Numbered from the stretch's first letter, positions 35,093-45,160 are shown. The stretch is 64,000 bases of DNA from Tigheibacillus halophilus (GCF_042683165.1 NZ_JBHUIZ010000005.1:124001-188000), one strand, 5' to 3'. Made by a program: numbers and translations. The notes: a model not told the origin generated them from the sequence alone.

Positions 35093-36405
35093 AATTCGAA
35101 GTTGTAAAATCGTATATTTTGGTTATCTTAGTCGGCATGAGCCTGCTGCTCACCTTCAATATCTGGAGCTATAAGTCTGATAATGAATTATTATTGGAGA
35201 AAAAAGGCCAGTACTTGAATGAAGCAGACTATTATATCGAAGGCGATGAGCAAAGCAAGCGTGACATTGTGATGCCAAGTGAAGTCATTTTTCAGCATCA
35301 GTCCAAACATTATGGGTACAAAAATCCGAAGAAAAGCCTGTCCATGTACAAAAATATGCAGACCTGGACATTATATGATTTTAAATTAAGGGATCTGGAA
35401 AAAGTCCCTAACGAAAAGTATCAGCTTGAATTCCGGTTCCCAACCGCTATTCCGATGGAGACTATCGGCAACCTGTTTCAATTTAATGATGATATTGAGA
35501 CAGGAGCCCTCGGTTCATTCAAGCGCCTGTTCATCACTTTCAATCCAGATAAATATCTGTTAAGATTCCACTTTTTGTCGCTTGATGGAAGAAAAGAAGC
35601 GACAGCAGTAGTCAATGATGCAACAAAATATGATTATTTATGGAAGCTTATGTCCAATTTGAAAGGCATGCAGGAGCTGCAGGCTATCGGACCGGCGAAT
35701 TTGCCAGTCTATTTTCCTTCTAATCCCGTGCAGATGAAAGAACATACTTTTTCTGTCAATAACACCAATCCGAAGAAACTGGTCAATGCATTATTCCCGG
35801 ATCCCTCGTCTGTCAGAAGGAACGTTTCCAACGCGAATGAGGCATACTATACAGATGCTGGCCGGCAAATGAGAGTGTACCAGGATCGGCATGTGATGGA
35901 TTATATCAATCCAAAACAAACGGATACGCACCGAATGACATTTTATGAACTGCTTGATAAAAGCATTCTTAACATCAATGAACATAAAGGCTGGACGGAT
36001 GACTACTATTTGGACGGACTTAATGGTACGAATCATACAGTTACCTATTTGCTGCACTATGATGGTTATCCGGTCATCAGCCAGACTGGATTGGCAACTA
36101 TTGAGCAGCAATGGCGCAACCAGGAATTATACCAGTATAAACGCCCGTTGTTCAGCATTAACAATTCGCTGAAGAGTGATACGGTAACCATACCTTCTGG
36201 AGCAACTGTGAAAGAATTTGTCAAAGAAAATTATAAGGAAGCAGATATATCGGATATCTCCATCGGCTACAGCATGAATTTTCAGCAGGAAGAAGCCTCT
36301 TCTTTCATTCTGCTGCTGGAGCCTGCTTGGTTTATCAAGTATGATGGACACTGGAAGGAAATAGATTTCACGGAAAATAAAGACGGCAATCCAGAGGTGA
36401 ATTAG
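35089..36405 (+). CDS. yycH: WalRK accessory regulator YycH (WalH)
   Basis: This 438-residue protein has one N-terminal transmembrane helix (about 9-26) and a large extracytoplasmic domain. YycH and YycI form a complex with WalK and, in B. subtilis, restrain it. Sequence similarity in this family is low; the call relies on size, topology and its place in the operon. Confidence 0.92.
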   Translation: MKFEVVKSYILVILVGMSLLLTFNIWSYKSDNELLLEKKGQYLNEADYYIEGDEQSKRDIVMPSEVIFQHQSKHYGYKNPKKSLSMYKNMQTWTLYDFKLRDLEKVPNEKYQLEFRFPTAIPMETIGNLFQFNDDIETGALGSFKRLFITFNPDKYLLRFHFLSLDGRKEATAVVNDATKYDYLWKLMSNLKGMQELQAIGPANLPVYFPSNPVQMKEHTFSVNNTNPKKLVNALFPDPSSVRRNVSNANEAYYTDAGRQMRVYQDRHVMDYINPKQTDTHRMTFYELLDKSILNINEHKGWTDDYYLDGLNGTNHTVTYLLHYDGYPVISQTGLATIEQQWRNQELYQYKRPLFSINNSLKSDTVTIPSGATVKEFVKENYKEADISDISIGYSMNFQQEEASSFILLLEPAWFIKYDGHWKEIDFTENKDGNPEVN

Positions 36406-36407
36406 CA

Positions 36408-37334
36408 ATGCAATGGAGCCAGATAAAAACATTATTCATCCTTTGTTTTTTAGTGCTGGATATCTATTTGATCTTTCAGTTTCTGGAAAAAAGGGAAGCA
36501 GCCGATCTCAGTTTGCTGGAACCGGAAAGTGCAACGTTGGAAGAAAGACTATCAGATGAAAAAATCACTATCAAGCAGCTGCCCGAAGCACAACCGGATG
36601 ATGCCTTCATCTCCGTCAAACAAAAATCGTTATCCAAAAGCCAGATTGAAAAAGTGAACCACTTGTCCAACCAAGATGCAGCTATCGCAGATGATAAATA
36701 TATCATTTCACATTTTAAAAAACATCCGCTTCTATCAGAGGATGATTCAAAAGAAAGTATTTACAACAAATTACGTAAAGAAATCGTCGGTTTGAATGAA
36801 TATCAATACGGAGAGTGGAACAAAGATGTGAATGTGATCCTCTTTTTTCAAGTGAAGAATAATCGCCCCGTTTATTACAATCAAAGCGGCATGGTAGCTG
36901 TATTTTTAAATGATGACAATGAAGCTGTAGGGTATTTTCAATCGATGCTGAGCACACCCGAAAAAAACAAAGACAAAAAAACGCTGGTCAAACCAATGGA
37001 TGCAGTCGGCAAGCTATATGAAAACAACCAGCTGAACAGCGGTGATGAAGTATCAGAAATCAAAATCGGTTATCACACCGTCGTTCCGCTCACAAATGGC
37101 GTCCAGGTTTTTGCGCCGACGTGGAAATTGACCGTGAATGACAAACGCAGTTATTTTGTCAATGCGATTGAAGGGGTCGTCATATCGAAGGATGACGTAT
37201 CATTTCTTGGAGAAGCGGTCAAGTTCATTAAAACGAAACTGCAGCAAGTGGACGATGATAAGGCAGCTGGAAAGGAAATGCGTAAAATGCTAACAGAGAA
37301 GGAGAAAATTCTCAATCGGAGTGATACACAGTGA
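36408..37334 (+). CDS. yycI: WalRK accessory regulator YycI (WalI)
   Basis: This 308-residue single-pass protein begins MQWSQIKTLFILCFLVLDIYL, the typical YycI start, followed by an extracytoplasmic domain structurally like YycH. It partners YycH in tuning WalK. A GAGGTG site precedes ATG 36408; its stop overlaps the walJ start in a GTGA. Confidence 0.94.
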   Translation: MQWSQIKTLFILCFLVLDIYLIFQFLEKREAADLSLLEPESATLEERLSDEKITIKQLPEAQPDDAFISVKQKSLSKSQIEKVNHLSNQDAAIADDKYIISHFKKHPLLSEDDSKESIYNKLRKEIVGLNEYQYGEWNKDVNVILFFQVKNNRPVYYNQSGMVAVFLNDDNEAVGYFQSMLSTPEKNKDKKTLVKPMDAVGKLYENNQLNSGDEVSEIKIGYHTVVPLTNGVQVFAPTWKLTVNDKRSYFVNAIEGVVISKDDVSFLGEAVKFIKTKLQQVDDDKAAGKEMRKMLTEKEKILNRSDTQ

Positions 37335-38116
37335 CATTACGTTTTAGTGTACTGGCTTCCGGCAGTACCGGAAACGCCTTTTATATAGAGACAGATCAAA
37401 CGAGATTACTAGTGGATGCCGGACTTAGCGGCAAAAAACTTACCAGTCTGTTCGACCAGGAAAGTCTTGACCCTGCGAAACTGACAGGCATTCTTGTTAC
37501 GCATGAACATAGTGACCATATTAAAGGGCTTGGCATCATGGCCAGAAAGTATAAACTGCCGATTTATGCGAATGACAAGACTTGGCGTGCCATGGAGGGC
37601 AGTATCGGGCGTATCGAGACGGATCAGAAGTTCCACTTCGATATGGAAACAGTGAAAACCTTCGGAGATATGGAGGTGGAATCATTCGGTGTATCCCATG
37701 ATGCGGCAGAGCCGATGTTCTACACGTTCCGGCATGAAAATAGAAAAGTGGCTCTCGTGACAGATCTTGGTTATGTATCAGAAAGAATCAAGAAAACTGT
37801 CGAGGATGCTGACGCGTATATCTTTGAAGCCAATCATGATGTTGAAATGCTCCGGATGGGAAGCTACCCGTGGAATTTGAAGCGACGCATTCTTGGTGAT
37901 TCCGGACACGTATCCAATGAAGATTCGGGACTTGCCCTGGCGGACATTATTTCCAACCGCACCAAACGGATTTATTTGGCACACCTCAGCCAGCATAACA
38001 ATTTGAAGGATTTAGCGAGGATGTCTGTCGATCAGGTTCTCAAGGAGCGCGGCATTGAAATTGAACTGCATGACACTGATCCAGGGCAGGCAACACCGTT
38101 GTATGAAGTAGGCTGA
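37331..38116 (+). CDS. walJ: MBL-fold metallo-hydrolase WalJ (YycJ)
   Basis: This 261-residue metallo-beta-lactamase-fold protein has the metal-binding motif THEHSDH (His58, His60, Asp62, His63), with further ligands in SGHVSNED and LAHLSQHNN. YycJ proteins act as a 5'-3' exonuclease in mismatch repair in some Bacillus and are linked to division coordination in others. GTG start at 37331 overlaps yycI. Confidence 0.95.
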   Translation: MTLRFSVLASGSTGNAFYIETDQTRLLVDAGLSGKKLTSLFDQESLDPAKLTGILVTHEHSDHIKGLGIMARKYKLPIYANDKTWRAMEGSIGRIETDQKFHFDMETVKTFGDMEVESFGVSHDAAEPMFYTFRHENRKVALVTDLGYVSERIKKTVEDADAYIFEANHDVEMLRMGSYPWNLKRRILGDSGHVSNEDSGLALADIISNRTKRIYLAHLSQHNNLKDLARMSVDQVLKERGIEIELHDTDPGQATPLYEVG

Positions 38117-38210
38117 TTGAAGGAAGATCAGGTTCATATTTTTCCATCTTGGGGTAATACTATTTATGTAATGATGAGGTTACATATGCAAACTAAGAGG
38201 AGACGGGTAA

Positions 38211-39428
38211 ATGGGATATTACGACGACCATTATCAGCAAGATCCGAAAAAAAGAAAACGATCCTCCTGGCTTGTACCAGTGCTTCTTGGTATCATCATC
38301 GGTATCTTGCTGGTGACCGTAGCACTGCCTGCTGTGGAGGATTCCAGTATTTTTTCGAATAAGCAGGCTAATGAAAATGGCATCAGCCAGCAGCCTGACC
38401 AGAATGCCGGCAGCGGCGATATAACGAATATGAAAGTCAACATCAGTTCGCAAATCACAGACATTGTTGGCGACGTATCGCCTGCAGTTGTGGGAGTTAG
38501 CAATTATCAAAATCAGTCGAATTTCTGGGAACAGGACAAGAAGGCTAGTGAGGCTGCAACAGGATCAGGCGTTATTTACAAAGAAGACGGTAAATACGCT
38601 TATGTGGTTACGAACTACCATGTAATTGAAGATGCCGACCAGATCGGTGTGGTGCTGAATGATGATACGGACTTGGATGCGAAGCTGCTTGGCGGTGATT
38701 TGTTTTCTGACCTCGCCGTACTGCGAATAGACAAAAAGCCAGTCAAAAAAATCATTGAGCTTGGTACATCGAAAAATATCAAAGTCGGTGAGCCAGTGAT
38801 TGCTATCGGAAATCCGCTCGGGCTGCAATTTGCCGGGTCTGTTACGCAGGGTATTATCAGCGGGAAGCTGCGGACCGTGCCACAGGATTTCAATAATGAT
38901 GGCCGGCCGGATTGGCAGGCAGAAGTCATTCAAACGGATGCTGCAATCAATCCCGGCAACAGCGGCGGGGCATTGATCAATATGAAGGGTCAGCTGATCG
39001 GCATCAATTCGATGAAGATAAATGAAGAGGCAGTAGAGGGCATCGGCTTTTCTATTCCAATCGACACGGCTAAACCTGTGATGGATGAGCTGGAGAAAAC
39101 AGGAAAAGTGGTCCGTCCATATTTGGGATTAGAGCTTTATTCACTCGATGATGTGCCGAAAGAGGAGCTTCATCGCTCGCTCAAGCTGCCAGGAAACATC
39201 GATAAAGGTGTTTACGTTTGGAGTGTCGAGACTTTCTCTCCAGCAGATAAAGCAGGCATCAAGCGCCTGGACGTCATCACTGCACTTGACGGCAAAGAAA
39301 TCACGGACATGATTGCATTGCGCCGGATTTTGTTCCAAGAGAAAAAGGTCGGTGACAAAGTGAAAGTGACCTATTACCGAGATGGCAAAAAGCATGAAAC
39401 AACAGTAACTTTAGGTGAACAGAAATAA
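38211..39428 (+). CDS. htrA: Membrane-anchored serine protease HtrA/DegP family (YycK)
   Basis: This 405-residue quality-control protease has a short cytoplasmic N-terminus, one transmembrane helix (about 20-42), a trypsin-like domain and a C-terminal PDZ domain. The catalytic triad is visible: His in TNYHVIED, Asp in FSDLAVLRID and Ser in NPGNSGGAL. It follows walJ by 94 bases with AGAGGAG before ATG 38211. In B. subtilis this position is htrC (yycK). Confidence 0.95.
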   Translation: MGYYDDHYQQDPKKRKRSSWLVPVLLGIIIGILLVTVALPAVEDSSIFSNKQANENGISQQPDQNAGSGDITNMKVNISSQITDIVGDVSPAVVGVSNYQNQSNFWEQDKKASEAATGSGVIYKEDGKYAYVVTNYHVIEDADQIGVVLNDDTDLDAKLLGGDLFSDLAVLRIDKKPVKKIIELGTSKNIKVGEPVIAIGNPLGLQFAGSVTQGIISGKLRTVPQDFNNDGRPDWQAEVIQTDAAINPGNSGGALINMKGQLIGINSMKINEEAVEGIGFSIPIDTAKPVMDELEKTGKVVRPYLGLELYSLDDVPKEELHRSLKLPGNIDKGVYVWSVETFSPADKAGIKRLDVITALDGKEITDMIALRRILFQEKKVGDKVKVTYYRDGKKHETTVTLGEQK

Positions 39429-39442
39429 ATAGCAAGTGGAAG

Positions 39443-39476
39443 AACAGCTCGTTTTTTTGCGGGCTGTTTTTGTTTG
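39443..39476 (+). terminator. Terminator after htrA
   Basis: AACAGC pairs with GCTGTT, followed by a T-rich run. It ends the wal operon. Confidence 0.75.
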
Positions 39477-39507
39477 TCAACCAGTCCAGACTTAGGAACA
39501 GAACGTT

Positions 39508-39691
39508 TGTGGAAAAGTTTATGAAACTGTCCAGTTTTAAACAGAAAATCAACAAAAATATCCACAATTCGTCAAAGTTATACACAAACCGTGGATATTC
39601 TGTTTGTAAAATCCATATTTTGTGGCAAACGAATTTTCGGGTACAAAATAGCTAAGAACATTTGTGCATATGTGGATAAAACTGTGGATTA
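39508..39691. promoter_or_regulatory. DnaA-box cluster downstream of htrA
   Basis: About eight DnaA-box-like 9-mers occur in 184 bases. Two fit the TTATnCACA consensus exactly: TTATACACA at 39578-39586 and TGTGGATAA at 39671-39679. One-mismatch boxes lie at 39508-39516, 39558-39566 and 39683-39691. Weaker ones lie at 39590-39598, 39621-39629 and 39663-39671. The stretch is non-coding, after the htrA terminator. In B. subtilis a DnaA-binding cluster lies close by, near yydA (rlmH). Confidence 0.75.
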
Positions 39692-39694
39692 AAA

Positions 39695-40063
39695 TCAAGT
39701 GAAAGAAATAGTTTTAGCTTGCCGGAATAGCAGTATGAGAATTACGAGCATGACAATATCCAATCGTGCATCAAAAGCAAATTGGAGCAGGCCTTTATCC
39801 ATCAGGGCAGGGAGTTTTGCAAAATAAAGCGCCCCAAGCATGATGACGATCAAGGCCGCTGCAGCTTGCTTTACAGCAAACTTCCCAGCGATACATGCCC
39901 CGCAGCCAACCTCCAAGATAGCCACAAGAAAAAAAGTGACTTGCGGATAAGGAACTCCCACCTGTATAAAAAAGTCCAAAAATCCCGTGGAGAGCAATTT
40001 GATTGCTCCGGAAATGATAAAAACATAGCCGACTATCCAGCAAAGCCAATTCCTACATTGCAT
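39695..40063 (-). CDS. DoxX-family small membrane protein
   Basis: This 122-residue protein has four hydrophobic helices, with the first-helix pattern YVFIISGAIKLL and the loop VPYPQVTFFLVAILEVGCG characteristic of DoxX/MauE-like proteins. Roles in the family include thiosulfate or redox metabolism; none can be assigned here. ATG 40063 is the first plausible start behind AAGGAG. Confidence 0.8.
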   Translation of the reverse strand: MQCRNWLCWIVGYVFIISGAIKLLSTGFLDFFIQVGVPYPQVTFFLVAILEVGCGACIAGKFAVKQAAAALIVIMLGALYFAKLPALMDKGLLQFAFDARLDIVMLVILILLFRQAKTISFT

Positions 40064-40220
40064 GATGTGGACAACTCCTTTTTGCCTATGTATATGCAAA
40101 AAATTCCTCAAGCTTGACTCCTATTTGGAGCTAATGCCTTTTATTTGTAGCGTTTGTTTGCGAATTGAGCTGAATATCCATATACTTATATTGAATTTTA
40201 TAAAAGAAGGAAGTGCATTC

Positions 40221-41936
40221 ATGCTCAAGCAGTTTTTCTCTTATTATAAGCCGCATCGCCGGTTGTTTATGATTGATTTTTCATGCGCTGTGTTTGTAGC
40301 CATCCTGGAGCTTGCTTTCCCTGTGGCTGTACAGGAGTTCATTGATAAATTGCTGCCGGGAAATAATTGGCAGCTGATTGTACTGGTAAGTGTCTTGCTG
40401 CTGTTCGTCTATCTGCTTAGTACCTTCATGCAGTATATCGTCACTTACTGGGGACATAAACTTGGCATCAATATCGAGACGGATATGCGTCAACAGTTGT
40501 TTGACCATGTGCAGAAGCAATCATTCCGCTTTTTCGACAATACGAAAACAGGGCACATCATGAGTCGCATCAGCAATGATTTATTCGATATTGGCGAGCT
40601 GGCTCATCATGGGCCGGAGGATTTCTTCATAGCAATCATGACATTTGTTGGTGCTTTCATCATCATGTTCAATATCAATTTCCAGCTGTCACTCATTATC
40701 CTGATTGTTGTTCCGATTCTGGTTTGGTTAATCGCATACAGCAATATGAAAATGAATAAGGCTTGGAAGTCCATGTATGAAGAAATTGCCGAAGTGAATG
40801 CGCGTGTGGAAGATGCTATTTCAGGTGCAAGAGTAGTCCAGTCCTTTACAAACGAATCATTTGAGATGAAGCGTTTTACAAAGGACAATTATAGTTTTAG
40901 AAAAGCAAAGCTTGTCGCCTATCGCGTGATGGCTTTTGTGAATTCCAATATTTATATGGTGATGCGGCTGATGGTACTTGTCGTGCTTGTCGTTGGAGCC
41001 TATCTTGCTTTCCACGGGAGTCTGACAATCGGGGAACTAGTCAGCTTCGTCTTGTTCACCAATGTTCTGTTCAAACCGATCGAAAAAATCAGTGCCTTGC
41101 TTGAATTATATCCGAAAGGGATGGCTGGTTTTAAACGTTTTTCTGATTTATTGGCAGTTTCACCTGATGTCACTGACCGGGAAAATGCCAAAAATGTGGT
41201 CACGCTTCGGGGCGAAATCGCATTTGAAGATGTGACATTCGGGTATGAAAAAACACAAGAGCCAATTTTGAAGAATATGCGCTTTAAAGTGAATGCGGGA
41301 CAGACAGTAGCTTTAGTCGGTCCATCAGGAGCCGGAAAAACGACAATCTCTTCGCTCGTACCACGTTTTTATGATGTCGATGCAGGCAGGATTGCTATCG
41401 ATGGAATGGATATCCGGGACATGACGAAGCAGTCGTTAAGGAGTCAAATCGGCATTGTGCAGCAGGATGTGTTTTTATTCACAGGGACATTGAAAGAAAA
41501 CATTGCCTATGGAAAACTGGATGCGACGGATGAGGAAATCAAAACAGCCGCCAAACGTGCGCATATGGAGGAATTCATTGCCGGCTTGCCAGATGGTTAC
41601 GAAACCCAGGTCGGTGAGAGGGGTTTGAAGCTGTCCGGTGGACAGAAGCAACGGATTGCAATTGCGAGAATGTTTTTAAAAAATCCGCCCATACTGATTC
41701 TTGATGAAGCGACATCAGCATTGGATACGGAAACAGAGATGATTATCCAGAAAGCACTCACTGAACTGGCTGCAAACCGGACAACCATTGTGATTGCCCA
41801 TAGACTGGCAACCATTAAAAATGCCGACAGAGTATTGGTAATTACTAAAAACGGCATTGAAGAAGAGGGAACACCGCAAGAATTAATGAAGCGAAACGGT
41901 TTATTCGCCCATTTGAATAAAATACAAATGATTTAA
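40221..41936 (+). CDS. ABC exporter, fused permease and ATPase
   Basis: This 571-residue half-transporter has six membrane helices (about 15-300) and an ATPase domain with Walker A GPSGAGKTT, signature LSGGQKQR, Walker B ILILDEATSALD and H-loop IAHRLAT. It resembles lipid/multidrug exporters of the MsbA/BmrA/YfiB type and works as a dimer. ATG 40221 follows GAAGGAAG. No partner gene is adjacent, so it is likely a homodimer; the substrate is unknown. Confidence 0.93.
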   Translation: MLKQFFSYYKPHRRLFMIDFSCAVFVAILELAFPVAVQEFIDKLLPGNNWQLIVLVSVLLLFVYLLSTFMQYIVTYWGHKLGINIETDMRQQLFDHVQKQSFRFFDNTKTGHIMSRISNDLFDIGELAHHGPEDFFIAIMTFVGAFIIMFNINFQLSLIILIVVPILVWLIAYSNMKMNKAWKSMYEEIAEVNARVEDAISGARVVQSFTNESFEMKRFTKDNYSFRKAKLVAYRVMAFVNSNIYMVMRLMVLVVLVVGAYLAFHGSLTIGELVSFVLFTNVLFKPIEKISALLELYPKGMAGFKRFSDLLAVSPDVTDRENAKNVVTLRGEIAFEDVTFGYEKTQEPILKNMRFKVNAGQTVALVGPSGAGKTTISSLVPRFYDVDAGRIAIDGMDIRDMTKQSLRSQIGIVQQDVFLFTGTLKENIAYGKLDATDEEIKTAAKRAHMEEFIAGLPDGYETQVGERGLKLSGGQKQRIAIARMFLKNPPILILDEATSALDTETEMIIQKALTELAANRTTIVIAHRLATIKNADRVLVITKNGIEEEGTPQELMKRNGLFAHLNKIQMI

Positions 41937-41946
41937 TGATAAAATG

Positions 41947-42001
41947 AGCTGTCTCTAAAATGAGGGAATTAATCCTGGTTCCTGAAGAGACAGCTTTTTT
42001 A
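41947..42001 (+). terminator. Terminator after the ABC exporter gene
   Basis: AGCTGTCTCT pairs perfectly with AGAGACAGCT and is followed by a run of T residues. Confidence 0.85.
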
Positions 42002-42124
42002 TTAGCCTATAGGTAAAGGTACACTTATAGCTGAAGAAAATTTTTGCGGAAATGGGTGAAGTATGTCGATATTTCCCAGGAAATAATCCAGCCATCTTAA
42101 AATGAAGCAGTTGGGTTATTCTCT

Positions 42125-42679
42125 TTATTTGGCACCATGAAGCCATTCCCATTTAAGTATGCCGTAAATGACGTGGTCGACATAATGATCATACAGCCAT
42201 TCTGCCTGCCGGATTTGCCCTTCTGTACGGAATCCCAGTCTTTCAGGGATGGCGCGGCTTTTCTTGTTCTCATAGGCAGCCCGGATATCCACGCGATTAA
42301 GCTCCAGGACTTGAAAACCATAGTCAATCATTGCCCGGACGCTACGGGTCATCACACCCATCCCTTGATACTGCGGTGCGATCCAGTAGCCGATGTAGCC
42401 GATATGATTTGTCCAATCCAGTTGGTTATAGCCTGTCATACCAATGAGTTTTTCATTGTAAAAAATACCAGCAGTCAAGCTTTGTCTGTTAGCATATAAC
42501 TGGTAGGCATGATCAATGAACTGTTTGGAGTCTTCCTCTGTTGTATTATTATCCAGCCATGGAAGCCATTTTCGTAAATAAGCCCTTGAAGCATCAATCA
42601 GCTTGAATAAATCTGCTGTATCATCGAAATTAAGCAATCTTAATGTGATTTTTTCATCCACTTCATAAAGAAACATCAT
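42125..42679 (-). CDS. GNAT N-acetyltransferase, RimJ/RimL type
   Basis: This 184-residue acetyltransferase matches the RimL/YdaF group. It has ITLRLLNFDDTADLFKLID at the start, the acetyl-CoA loop YWIAPQYQGMGVMTRSV and the downstream LNRVDIRAAYENKKSRAIPERLGF. It may acetylate a ribosomal protein N-terminus or a small amine; the substrate is unknown. ATG 42679 and 42676 are equally possible starts. Confidence 0.9.
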   Translation of the reverse strand: MMFLYEVDEKITLRLLNFDDTADLFKLIDASRAYLRKWLPWLDNNTTEEDSKQFIDHAYQLYANRQSLTAGIFYNEKLIGMTGYNQLDWTNHIGYIGYWIAPQYQGMGVMTRSVRAMIDYGFQVLELNRVDIRAAYENKKSRAIPERLGFRTEGQIRQAEWLYDHYVDHVIYGILKWEWLHGAK

Positions 42680-42841
42680 CTTTCACCACCTGATGTGTAT
42701 AATTGTCACTATACTAAGTTTATCATAAGGATGACTGATAACAGGAAATGATTCTTAGTGAATTCTCATCTTCTTCACCAGATAATCTTATGAAAACCAG
42801 ATAGGATATATGATAGAGAAACAGGACAGGGAGAGGATAAA

Positions 42842-43300
42842 ATGACAAAACGAATAATATTGCTGCTGGGATGCATTCTCGTACTCACCGCGTGTGGAAA
42901 AAGTCATCAGGAAACAGGAAATCCGGAAAATAACGAGCATGACAGTCAGTCTTCCAAGCAGGCGGATCAGCATGACGAAGACACTAACACAGATGAGGAG
43001 TCAGTTGGAGATGCTGGTGACAAAATAGATGATACGGCAGAAGAAATGCAAGACGAGCAAAAAGGAAACATGGAAGATGTGACCAAAATGCCTGAGTACA
43101 AAATCATCAAGGGGCAGGTGGTCATGGATGATTATCGGCTGAATGTGGTAGAGGACAATCGGCATAAACGGGTCATTATCCTGCAAAACAAAGACAATCA
43201 CAGAAAGGAATATAAATCCATCTTCATGAAAGAGGATGGCCGGTTGAAACTGATCCAATTTAACAGTAATGGGCTGATTTACGATAAAACTATCCAATAA
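42842..43300 (+). CDS. Hypothetical lipoprotein
   Basis: This 152-residue protein has a signal peptide ending in lipobox LTAC (cysteine at residue 18), then a strongly acidic Glu/Asp/Gln/Asn-rich linker (about 20-80) and a small C-terminal domain with alternating hydrophobic residues suggestive of a beta fold. It should be anchored on the outer face of the membrane. I do not recognise the family. A terminator follows directly. Confidence 0.75.
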   Translation: MTKRIILLLGCILVLTACGKSHQETGNPENNEHDSQSSKQADQHDEDTNTDEESVGDAGDKIDDTAEEMQDEQKGNMEDVTKMPEYKIIKGQVVMDDYRLNVVEDNRHKRVIILQNKDNHRKEYKSIFMKEDGRLKLIQFNSNGLIYDKTIQ

Positions 43301-43326
43301 AAGCGGGGCATATCCCCGCTTTTTTA
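43299..43326 (+). terminator. Terminator after the lipoprotein gene
   Basis: AAAGCGGGG pairs with CCCCGCTTT around a five-base loop, followed by a T-run. Confidence 0.9.
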
Positions 43327-43512
43327 ATGCCTTATCACGATAAAACAATAAAATATAGGGTTGTTCTATACTATCATTTTTTGTTACCATGTAGAAGGAT
43401 GTATAATATGTAGCTCGAAACGTGCAATATATTGTTGAAAGATATATAATGACTGGGTATGATTTGTTATTGTAAGAGAATGTTTTGCTGTGTACAAACG
43501 GAGGGTTAAAAC

Positions 43513-44130
43513 ATGTTTAATAAAAAGCCGGACAAGTTTTCTGCATATTTAGTTGATTTTGCGAAGCATCTTGATGAAACAGCGGATTATTTCGTGCGCT
43601 TTAAGGTGAAGGATTCCAAAACATTGCGGGAATTTGCTGATACCGTGAAGCAATATGAAACGGCAGCTGATGAGAAAGTCCATCTAATCATCAAGGATCT
43701 CAATCAGGCATTCATCACACCGATTGAACGAGAAGATATCATGCAGCTGGCAATGAATCTTGATGATGTCATTGATGGCATGGAAGAATTCACAGCATTG
43801 ATGGACATTCACCAGATTTTCCAGTCTGATGAATATATTGATCAATTCACGGAATACATCCATAAATGCTCCAAGGAAATATTGCTGTCTATTGAATTGA
43901 TGGCTCATGGAAAACTGAATGAGATCGAAAAGCATGCCATTCAGATAAAAGACCATGAAAGTAATTGTGATGATTTGTACAGAAAATCATTGAAGCATCT
44001 GTTCCAGACAGAAAAGGATCCAATCAAGGTGATTCAATACAAAGAGATTTACGAAACACTAGAAGAAATTGCCGACTATTGTCAAGATGTTGCTAGCGTC
44101 ATGCAAAGCATCATCATGAAAAACGCGTAA
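43513..44130 (+). CDS. ykaA: DUF47 PhoU-like accessory protein of the Pit transporter
   Basis: This 205-residue all-helical protein belongs to the DUF47/PhoU-like family; ITPIEREDIMQLAMNLDDVIDGMEE is the metal-binding helix typical of it. Such proteins are encoded with Pit-type phosphate transporters and regulate them. GGAGGG precedes ATG 43513. The pit gene starts 18 bases after its stop, so the two form an operon as in B. subtilis ykaA-pit. Confidence 0.93.
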   Translation: MFNKKPDKFSAYLVDFAKHLDETADYFVRFKVKDSKTLREFADTVKQYETAADEKVHLIIKDLNQAFITPIEREDIMQLAMNLDDVIDGMEEFTALMDIHQIFQSDEYIDQFTEYIHKCSKEILLSIELMAHGKLNEIEKHAIQIKDHESNCDDLYRKSLKHLFQTEKDPIKVIQYKEIYETLEEIADYCQDVASVMQSIIMKNA

Positions 44131-44148
44131 TGAGGAGTATTGGATCGT

Positions 44149-45150
44149 ATGAACAGTTTACTGTTGATTGTCATCTGTATTGTAATATTCGCTTTGGTAT
44201 TTGACTTTATCAATGGATTCCATGATACAGCCAATGCTATCGCCACTTCCGTTTCAACCAAAGCTTTGACACCCAGACGTGCCATCATGTTGGCAGCAAC
44301 GATGAACTTCATCGGTGCACTCACTTTCACCGGTGTCGCGCAGACGATCACGAGCGGCATTGCCAATCCATTCGATCTGCAAAATGGCACGACAGTGATT
44401 CTGGCAGCGTTGATAGCTGCTATTGCCTGGAACCTGATTACATGGGTATTCGGCATACCGAGCAGTTCTTCACACGCCATTATTGGCGCCATTGCCGGCG
44501 CGGTTATTGCCTCAGATGGTTTTGGAGCAGTAAAATACAAAGGCTTCATTTCCATTATCGAAGGTTTGCTGGCTTCCCCGATTATTGCATTTGTTATTGG
44601 TTATGTTGTTTATTCCATTATCAAGGTGATTTTTAAAAACAGCAATCTGGCTAAAACGAATAAACAGTTTCGTCGTGTACAAATTCTCACAGCTGCTGTG
44701 CAATCTTATGCACACGGGACAAACGATGCTCAGAAATCAATGGGGATTATCACCATGGCATTGATTGTCGGTGGATTACATACAACAACGGATGTGCCGT
44801 TTTGGGTCCAGTTCAGTTGTGCGACGGCCATGGCACTTGGCACATCGATTGGCGGCTGGCGCATTATCAAGACCGTTGGCGGCAAAATCATGAAAATCCG
44901 GCCAGTAAACGGCGTTGCGGCTGATTTGACGGGAGCTGCAGTCATCTTTGGAGCAACACTCATCCACCTGCCGGTCAGTACGACACATGTCATTTCTACT
45001 GCCATTATGGGGGTTGGCACATCTCACCGCATCAAAGGTGTCAATTGGGGAACGGCCAAACGGATGGTTGTGACCTGGGTGATCACGTTGCCGATATCAG
45101 CAGCGCTAGGCGCACTTATATTTTTTGTATTGAATATTTTCCCTATATAA
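44149..45150 (+). CDS. pit: Low-affinity inorganic phosphate transporter (PiT family)
   Basis: This 333-residue membrane transporter has the duplicated PiT signatures FDFINGFHDTANAIATSVST and AHGTNDAQKSMGII. It takes up metal-phosphate in symport with protons or sodium. ATG 44149 is preferred; a TTG at 44140 is in frame but too close to the GAGGAG site. Confidence 0.94.
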   Translation: MNSLLLIVICIVIFALVFDFINGFHDTANAIATSVSTKALTPRRAIMLAATMNFIGALTFTGVAQTITSGIANPFDLQNGTTVILAALIAAIAWNLITWVFGIPSSSSHAIIGAIAGAVIASDGFGAVKYKGFISIIEGLLASPIIAFVIGYVVYSIIKVIFKNSNLAKTNKQFRRVQILTAAVQSYAHGTNDAQKSMGIITMALIVGGLHTTTDVPFWVQFSCATAMALGTSIGGWRIIKTVGGKIMKIRPVNGVAADLTGAAVIFGATLIHLPVSTTHVISTAIMGVGTSHRIKGVNWGTAKRMVVTWVITLPISAALGALIFFVLNIFPI

Positions 45151-45160
45151 AACGCTATGA

